DNA from: Mariannaea sp. PMI_226
Taxonomy: Eukaryota; Ascomycota; Sordariomycetes; Hypocreales; Nectriaceae
Assembly: GCA_024336345.1 (NCBI GenBank)
Contig: JANFOG010000009.1
Coordinates: 806,001-870,000, forward strand
Direction of reading: 5' to 3'
DNA length: 64,000 bases
Position numbers and translations under genes: made by a program. Shown here one piece after another: positions 57,846 through 64,000 of this stretch. Position 1 is the stretch's first letter. Every line of letters begins with the position of its first letter. The notes beneath the pieces were generated by a model. The model did not search any database and had not been told where the DNA came from. It worked only from the letters and a program-made list of their open reading frames with translations.

Positions 57846-58328
57846 ATGGCTCACCTCGCCGACGATGCCAAGACGGCCTTGAAGGGAATTCGGGGTGCCG
57901 GTGACGCGATCCGCGGCGAGATGCTGGATGCAGCAGACCGGGCATTTGAAAGGGACCCAAATCATCCCACGTCAATTGCGACGAACGCCAAGAACCAAGC
58001 AATTCGAGAAAAGGGGAAAGCAGATGTCAGGAATGTGGACGAAATGTTTGCTCGTCATGAATGGAATCGGAAGAAGGGTGTTGAGGGCCAGGGATATCAA
58101 CCTCCACCTAACCAACCCTCAGCGCATGAGCCTCCCGTGCATCAACCTGCGATGCACCAGCCTCAAGTGAATCAACCTCCAGCACAAGCAGCAAATACTG
58201 GGACTGCGAGATTTCCGGTTGAGCACCAACCCGGTCACGTTGAGCCTCAGAGGGGCACAGTTCCGAATGAGCCAGCCATGACAACCGCACAAGAAGCTGA
58301 GCCTCGTACATATCGTCGCCCTATGTGA
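57846..58328 (+). CDS. Small conserved-type fungal protein with pentapeptide repeat
   Basis: A single exon, 160 aa, ATG at 57846. Residues 1-80 are a charged, helical, soluble segment (MAHLADDAKTALKGIRGAGD, DRAFERDPNHP, DEMFARHEWNRK) resembling a small uncharacterised fungal family. Residues about 86-114 are a Pro/Gln/His-rich pentapeptide array: NQPSA, HEPPV, HQPAM, HQPQV, NQPPA. No signal peptide, membrane segment or cysteine. Predicted cytosolic with a disordered tail. Function unknown. Confidence 0.75.
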   Translation: MAHLADDAKTALKGIRGAGDAIRGEMLDAADRAFERDPNHPTSIATNAKNQAIREKGKADVRNVDEMFARHEWNRKKGVEGQGYQPPPNQPSAHEPPVHQPAMHQPQVNQPPAQAANTGTARFPVEHQPGHVEPQRGTVPNEPAMTTAQEAEPRTYRRPM

Positions 58329-59635
58329 AACAATCCAGTTTTCAGGGAGATGGCTGCATGTCGATTATCACACATCTAACATTGTTCATGCACTTGGCGC
58401 TAACAACCCTTGAGCTTCCCCTCATAGCTCTTTGGTCATCCTTCAGCGGCGTGGTCAGGCAGATTGAGCTCTGCAGAATGCTGATACTACATATTCATAA
58501 CATTTACGATAGATGAACTCTACAAGTCATTATTTTATGTACCCTACACCAAGATGAGGCCTGTGAATGAAATGTCATAGAAAAATAAATGAAGCTATTC
58601 AGCTACCACAACCCAAAGAAACCATTTGTCGTAGTACCTGCCTTGGACTTACGGCAGCAACGGAAAATATATATCATGTATATGAAAGTATGGTGGGCCT
58701 TTACATAACCTGCGTAGTCTTAATAGACTTGTGCAATGCACAATGCGAAATGTGAAATTACACCATTGTGGACGCCTTAGATATTTCGTCAGACGGCTGA
58801 TGAAGTCTGTCCTTATGGGTACACCATGGTCTTGCTACACCTGCCTTAATCTTTTACGAGAAGTAATGGGCTTCGATTTAGCAATTATTGTGTCTTCAGC
58901 GGCGTTTCCAACTGCGACTGACTGTTTCTCGCTGACAGAAAGACTAAGAGAGGTGGAAAGAGTCAACTTTCATGTTGTTTGGGCCCTTGAATCTGTGGAG
59001 GTGGCCGGTAAAGTAGCTTCTGCGGATGCATATACCGATCATCCCTATTTGCTTTTGTGGCATTCGCGTTTCATCTAGCCTTTCGTACTTCCCCAAACCA
59101 TAACCCATGTTCATTAATCCTAGCATCGTTGTTGCCTCTATGTCCTGAGGCGGACAAATGCTTGCTGCTCGTCGAGTTTGCATTCTCGTGACCAATACAA
59201 ACGGAAAGAACTCGTGGTTTGCCTGCGTCACATAACCTGCGCAGAATTCTCACGTGTTCTCGTCCCGTGACTCCGCTGTGTAGCGCACATCTTTGTTATT
59301 TCATTCCGCCTCCAGTTTCCCTGCCGTATTGATGCGACACCGAAGTAGTTTCACCTCTCCGCCTACATTTCCCTTTCTCAATCCACTTTGCTTCCAGTGC
59401 GAGGTTTGCGATAGTCTGTTCGCTTAATATCCTCCTGTTCACTCTAAGGCATTTCAGACCACAGGAAATCGAGGTTGTTATCTACTCTGCAGTTCAAAAA
59501 TATTTGCGTTGTGGCTAACGGATCTCCATTGAGGACGCAAGTTTGTGGAGCCGCTTACAACACTCCGGTCGACCTGCAAACAATAGCCTCACCTTGATTG
59601 CGATACAGGCCTCTCGAGGTTACTGCTCTTCCACT
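58329..59635. other. Intergenic region
   Basis: About 1.3 kb with only short overlapping frames. The part at 59280-59420 is C/T-rich and looks like a promoter/leader reading rightward into the zinc-knuckle ORF. Confidence 0.45.
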
Positions 59636-60250
59636 ATGAAGTTTGCGAAGTCGCATCCAAGCCTGTTCAGAGGCCCTCCCCTTGCCCCCACTTCCTCTCA
59701 TTTGTCTACTCGACACTCAAACCCTCCCGCCACCTCCGACCATCCTAGCTCTCTCTCTACAGCCAACTCACCGGTTGCTGTTCCAAGATATCACAGGCTG
59801 GGGTTTAATCTACACCTTATTGCGAGCTCTATACTGGACGGGATTGAGGGTGAAATCACCCGCCTTAAGACCACCATGCCTATGCAGCACGCTACTACTG
59901 ACTCCATGCCTCCGAGAATTACGACCAATGTCAAGGCTAGGGGGACTAGAAGAAAAAAAGGCAAGATGAAGTCAGAGACAGTTGATTCTCTACAACAACT
60001 ACCATACCAAAATCCAGCTTTCGGTGCAGCGGAAACCAAGGCTCACAGGCTACCAGTTCGCAAGAAGCAGTTGAACAATAGTCACCCTATTTGTCCGATT
60101 TGTAGAAAAGGTTATCACAGAGCAAATCTCTGTTGGTTTTTCGCTATCCCTAGTAGGCACCTCGTGTCTTCCGCTATTCATGTTTCAGCTGACAATTATG
60201 CAAGGATCCGTTCCTGGAAGCATGATCTTGCCGAACATGACGCCGGATAA
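59636..60250 (+). CDS. Basic protein with a CCHC zinc knuckle, uncertain gene
   Basis: The ATG at 59636 (MKFAKSHPSLFRGPP) opens 204 codons to TAA at 60250; the frame extends further upstream without a better start. The first 60 residues are Ser/Thr/Pro-rich, then a basic patch (KARGTRRKKGKMK). At about residue 150 stands HPICPICRKGYHRANLCWF, an exact C-x2-C-x4-H-x4-C knuckle followed by Trp, as in Gag of Copia-type retroelements and in RNA-binding proteins. A good donor (AAAGGTAAGG, near 60257) and acceptor (TTATGCAG, near 60310) just downstream suggest the true 3' structure is spliced and not resolved here. It may be a domesticated or relic Gag fragment or an unrelated nucleic-acid-binding protein. 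Confidence 0.4.
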   Translation: MKFAKSHPSLFRGPPLAPTSSHLSTRHSNPPATSDHPSSLSTANSPVAVPRYHRLGFNLHLIASSILDGIEGEITRLKTTMPMQHATTDSMPPRITTNVKARGTRRKKGKMKSETVDSLQQLPYQNPAFGAAETKAHRLPVRKKQLNNSHPICPICRKGYHRANLCWFFAIPSRHLVSSAIHVSADNYARIRSWKHDLAEHDAG

Positions 60251-60687
60251 TCTGAGAAAGGTAAGGTTATTATCGACGACGGATCTGCAGACTTTAATGT
60301 ACTTTTATGCAGTTTGTTTGGATGAACCATCCTGCCTTGCCTCAGGCCATGACTCTGATCTCAGCCATGTTCACGGTAGGAGAGCGCTTACAGAGCAATG
60401 GAAAGGGAAACTTGCTTGAACCGGCTTAGGCATCGTGTTGGAGGATCCAAGGCTGAATACTGAATTCTATCACGGTGCCTTGTGTTTGACAGAGGCCATT
60501 GAGAGAAGTGACTGTCACAAATGGAAGACGAAGTTGGAACTGTAAAAATACTCAAATGACTAGCTAAGCCGTCACCCTAGGCCTTAAATGGGATGATAAT
60601 GAAGACCTCGTGCCGACTTTAAAAAAGGGGCAACCTTTTCACAATCTCAATTGTACTCCTCCTTTCAGTGTTAGATATATGTCCCTA
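60251..60687. other. Downstream region with possible 3' exon
   Basis: Contains the candidate intron at about 60259-60310 mentioned for the zinc-knuckle ORF and a frame after it reading FVWMNHPALPQAMTLISAMF to a stop near 60423. The connection is not proven. The rest is the 3' flank of the SDR gene. Confidence 0.35.
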
Positions 60688-61506
60688 TCAACTGCGTACA
60701 AAGCTGCCGAGCGCCTTCTTAATGGCGACTTGCTGAGTCTGGAACAAGTTTGATCGCTGATTCTCCCACCCACCCTCGGCCAATAATGCCTCGCCAGGGC
60801 CGATAGCGAACTGCTCATCGCCACCTTCCAAAAGTTTATACATTGCTTCGGTATATGCATCTAGTGGCATGCCGATTTTGCCACCATCTTGCAAATCCGG
60901 CTGGTGCTTCTCATCGTGCAGCTCGGTCTGGACGGCAGGTGGGAATACCTCGACGATACGTGTTTTGAGACTTGCATCCTTGAGCTGCTGTCTCACTGCC
61001 ATGATGAAGGAGTGCAAAGCTGCCTTGGAAGCGTTGTAGTTTGGCGTGCGGATCAAGGAGGGTATCAGGCCCAGCGTGGCGCTTATGAATACAAGATGTC
61101 CTTGTTGCTCATGAGCGTTCAGGTGGGGGAGAAATGCTGCGGTGAGATGCACGGCTGAAGTGTAGTTGGTAGTGACCTCGGTATCGATTTGACTCAAGTC
61201 CAATGTCTCGGGCTTGGTGAAATCAAACGCACGCTGGATGCCTGAGTTGACAACGACACAGTCGAGATCCGGGTTGGACGCAATGACCGATTTGGCGAAG
61301 GCGGGGATTTCGGAGATCTTGAGCACATCAAAGACAAGACCACTAGCGTTTTCTGCTCCGTATTTTTGCACGAATGAGTCAATACGCTCCTTTCGTCGGC
61401 CAGTGATAATGACTTTGGTGCCTGTAGAGATGAGCTTGGCGGCCAGAGCCTCGCCTATGCCAGAGGTGGCACCGATGATGAGAGCTTTGGTGTAGAGAGG
61501 AGCCAT
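60688..61506 (-). CDS. Short-chain dehydrogenase/reductase, DltE-like
   Basis: A single exon, 272 aa, ATG at 61506. Cofactor motif IIGATSGIGEA at residues 10-20, then RRKER that favours NADPH. NSG at 87-89 replaces the usual NAG. Active site Ser142 region (FISATLG) and Y157-N-A-S-K161. No membrane segment, so cytosolic. The family handles diverse alcohols and ketones; substrate unknown. It shares a 335-bp divergent promoter with a Zn2Cys6 regulator, suggesting direct control of the enzyme. Confidence 0.92.
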   Translation of the reverse strand: MAPLYTKALIIGATSGIGEALAAKLISTGTKVIITGRRKERIDSFVQKYGAENASGLVFDVLKISEIPAFAKSVIASNPDLDCVVVNSGIQRAFDFTKPETLDLSQIDTEVTTNYTSAVHLTAAFLPHLNAHEQQGHLVFISATLGLIPSLIRTPNYNASKAALHSFIMAVRQQLKDASLKTRIVEVFPPAVQTELHDEKHQPDLQDGGKIGMPLDAYTEAMYKLLEGGDEQFAIGPGEALLAEGGWENQRSNLFQTQQVAIKKALGSFVRS

Positions 61507-61841
61507 TTTTATACGTCAGTTTGAAAAGTAACGAACTCTGAAACGAGAGCTTGGTAAGTTGCTTTTTGAGCTAGAAAATGAGAGCCGATGGCGAGGTATA
61601 TATATCCAAAATCACAAAAATCTTGACACATTCGTTCTCTGTAGTTCACCTCACTCTGTGGCTTCTGATGGGTGATGATGGCGCCAACGGGAGCACCCTA
61701 ATGCAGCCTTCGGTGAATGGTTCCAAAAAGAGCTTAGCAGTAATGAGTCAGCGGTGGGCGATTCAACCAAAACACCACTCGGATTTATCGGCCGCCCATC
61801 ATGACATCAAAATCCTGGTACGTGTAGTAAATTTGTGCAAA
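61507..61841. promoter_or_regulatory. Compact divergent promoter, SDR / Zn2Cys6 regulator
   Basis: Only 335 bp separate the two start codons, with no room for independent promoters, so shared control is likely. A TATATATCC sequence near 61600 may serve the SDR. Confidence 0.55.
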
Positions 61842-63435
61842 ATGGTCGGTGTTCCAAGAAAAACAACCTGCCACACATGTCGGAGGAGGAAAATAAAGGT
61901 AAGGCCTAAATCCGAGCGTCGTTTCTCTTGCATCTGAATGTTCTTGGCTAGTGTGATGGGAAAAGGCCGACCTGCCAACAATGCTCAAGAAGTGGACGCG
62001 TTTGTGATGGCTTTGATATCGCCTTTTTGAATTGGCACCCACGCAATCAGACCAATAAAGCGAGTCTTTCGCCCGCTCCAAGCCAGACGAGGACCGAAAC
62101 ACGACAACTATTCGGACTGCTGCTGGAGCAATGTCTGCCTCACACTTCTCAAGTCATTGCCGGAACACCTCTCAACTGGATGCGATCTACCCTCTCTATG
62201 GAGGATAGCGACTTTCTCACAAGTGCCATCTCAACTTTGACACTAGGATGGTATGGGAATGCTGATGGGAGACATGAGCTGACCGTACGCGGACGGCATG
62301 AATACGTTCGGACTCTTTCATCCCTTCGCAAAGCCCTTCCGAACGCTGGCAAGAGTGCACCTTACGATCTGGAATTGCTAGCAGCTATTGAACTGCTAGC
62401 TCATTATGAGATGTACGAATTTGGAGGGAGGAGCTCCCACGGATGGATGGCTCATCTTGCTGGGGCGGAGAATATCCTGCGACTGAACTGTGATGAAACT
62501 CAAGTCAGCGAAACATATCTCGACATACTGCTATCTCATCGACTCATATCTGTATGTCAAAGGGTCTTGGATTTGTTTACTACCATGTTGTGTACTAATG
62601 ACCGGTGATTAAGGTCGTAAGCGCTCTGTCCTCGCGAAGAAGAATATCCCTTCCAACGATGGCCAAGTCTCGGTCCCCAGCATTGAAGGACAAGTTCCCA
62701 GAATTGCTGGATATAGGAGTAAAGATTGCGGAATTTCTCGAGGATATGGATAGTATCTTGGAGATGCCACCATTCCAAGTTCTTCCTGAACACCACTCAC
62801 AACTTCCAAGCAGGTGCGTATCTCTGATCAAGGACTTGGCTTCATGGAGAAAGAGTCTGGGGGTTCGTTCCCAGCTTAGTCCACACCTCCCTTCTCCGAG
62901 TGCCGAGGATGCTCGGCAACCGTCTGACAGCAAAGCCATAACCTTATACCCAAGCAAATCCCCCCAATTTCTCGGCATTCCGTTTGATGAGCTGCAACTG
63001 GCTAGACTTCTCCATTTGTATAGTTCCATGTTGCTTACCACACACTTGACAATTCTCCGTGTTGAAACCAAGTACTCCGAGTCATCGTTTCAATCGCCAC
63101 TTGGCGATATACTGCCGGAACGAGCAGAAAGAATTTCCGAGGCTGTGGAGCAGGCCGACTTCATCACTGCTTGGGCTGATGTTTGCATTCAGAGTGCATG
63201 GCAAAGTTTTGGACCTGTGATCGGAACCTTTAGTCTCGGTGTCGTGTTGGATTGGTACCGTTTTGAGGAAAGGATAACAGCGATGGCATCGCTTGGGGTT
63301 GGCCAGCAGAGACGTGAGCTCAACGTAATCGAGTGCTCGCGTCTTCTGAAAAGACTACGAGGAGAAGATGCGAAGCCTGCGAAATGCCGAAGTAGTCCAC
63401 TTCAAACGCATCAGCAAGTATATGACTCGCTATAG
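61842..63435 (+). CDS. Zn2Cys6 transcription factor
   Basis: Three exons: 61842-61898, 61952-62551 and 62614-63435. Introns are 53 nt (GTAAGG...GCTAG) and 62 nt (GTATGT...TTAAG), both phase 0. Product 492 aa. The cluster C10-x2-C13-x6-C20-x6-C27-x2-C30-x6-C37 is split by the intron between RRRKIK and CDGK. The body resembles the Fungal_trans_2 group: LTLGWYGNADGRHELTVRGR, YDLELLAAIELLAHYEMYE, and WMAHLAGAENILRL. The second join reads LISVVSALSSRRRISLP. It is nuclear and probably regulates the divergent SDR. Confidence 0.88.
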
Positions 63436-64000
63436 TATCAGGACACAATATAATGTCAAAAATGATAATACCTATGCAAGATCGCATGAAAGAATTTCGT
63501 ACGTACAAAACCAGCCCCTAAATGTCAATGCATCCAATTGTGGTCTACTTTCATTTGTCCAGTTGGGAATCATCTAGTGAACAACGTGCAGCCATGATAG
63601 TGCATCCCGTACTAGACAACGTCATTGGGAGGTTTCATGCTCAACTTTGGAGTATGGAATAGCTCAGAAAATTCAATACCTGCTTTTCTGGGCATGTCTG
63701 CATACTAATTCAAACGCAATGCTCCGGCATCATGGCAAGTAGTGTGAGATGGAATCTAATCTGGCCGATATCGCTGGTGATGCAGATGCTACGACGGAAT
63801 ATTGCTGATTATTTGTGCGGCTGAGAAACTTCGAGATGGGAGAGATAACCAATCAGTGTACACAGAGAAAGAGAAAATACCCGATTCATCCTTGCTCGTG
63901 GTGTATCAATCTCTTAATTGTGAACTATGGATCAAGAAGAACGGCTATCGTCGCCTCTTCCCTCCGCTATCCGGACATGAGAAAATGCCGAGCAGCTCGT
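63436..64000. other. Right-edge intergenic region
   Basis: No supportable gene. An ATG at 63927 opens an 18-codon frame that could be the first exon of a gene beyond the window, but nothing supports it. Confidence 0.4.

Noticed and set aside
58731..59078. 115-codon plus-strand ORF opposite a 95-codon minus-strand ORF
   Set aside because: Neither strand shows conserved motifs; both likely chance.
1..64000. Secondary-metabolite gene cluster
   Set aside because: No PKS, NRPS, terpene cyclase or DMATS gene in the window; the oxidoreductases and MFS genes are scattered and each pairs with its own regulator.
1..64000. CRISPR arrays, bacterial-type operons or riboswitches
   Set aside because: Spliceosomal introns and gene families are fungal; no spaced direct repeats or TPP-type aptamer recognised by eye.

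Overview
The window is nuclear DNA of a filamentous ascomycete. The evidence is short introns (53-100 nt) with GTRNGT-type donors and CTAAC/CTGAC branch sites, five Zn2Cys6 regulators plus one zinc-less relative, several MFS carriers and short-chain dehydrogenases, and intron-containing nuclear tRNA genes. The gene families suggest a Sordariomycete, probably Hypocreales (Trichoderma-like). That placement rests on family recognition only. Exon joins were built by hand from splice signals and reading-frame continuity.

Left third (1-24 kb): a truncated Zn2Cys6 regulator at the left edge; a gene-poor stretch with one tiny possible secreted peptide; a secreted amidase; a broken F-box gene; a three-exon SDR with a C14T15 run in an intron; an S9 prolyl-oligopeptidase/DPP-IV-like peptidase; a zinc-cluster-less fungal transcription factor; an N-terminally anchored multicopper oxidase facing a secreted phosphoesterase-family acid phosphatase; and a VIT1/Ccc1-like iron/manganese transporter.

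Middle third (24-46 kb): a divergent pair of a Zn2Cys6 regulator and a DHA2 drug exporter; a 4.4-kb TA-rich gene-poor island; a small single-pass membrane protein; an FAD monooxygenase followed upstream by another Zn2Cys6 regulator; a cysteine-rich secreted protein with an internally duplicated module; a membrane-anchored SDR; a tRNA-Ile(AAT) with an intron and a damaged T-stem; and an arrestin-like adaptor.

Right third (46-64 kb): an intact intron-containing tRNA-Glu(CTC); a 1303-residue 5-oxoprolinase, a divergent Zn2Cys6 regulator and a Dal5-type carrier that together look like an uptake/ring-opening/regulator module; a small conserved protein with a pentapeptide repeat; a basic ORF with a CCHC zinc knuckle; and an SDR sharing a 335-bp promoter with a Zn2Cys6 regulator.

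No PKS, NRPS or terpene synthase is present, so this is not a classical secondary-metabolite cluster. The recurrent theme is a pathway-type regulator beside one enzyme or transporter (four cases). A palindromic TAGGTA/TACCTA motif recurs in the non-coding DNA.
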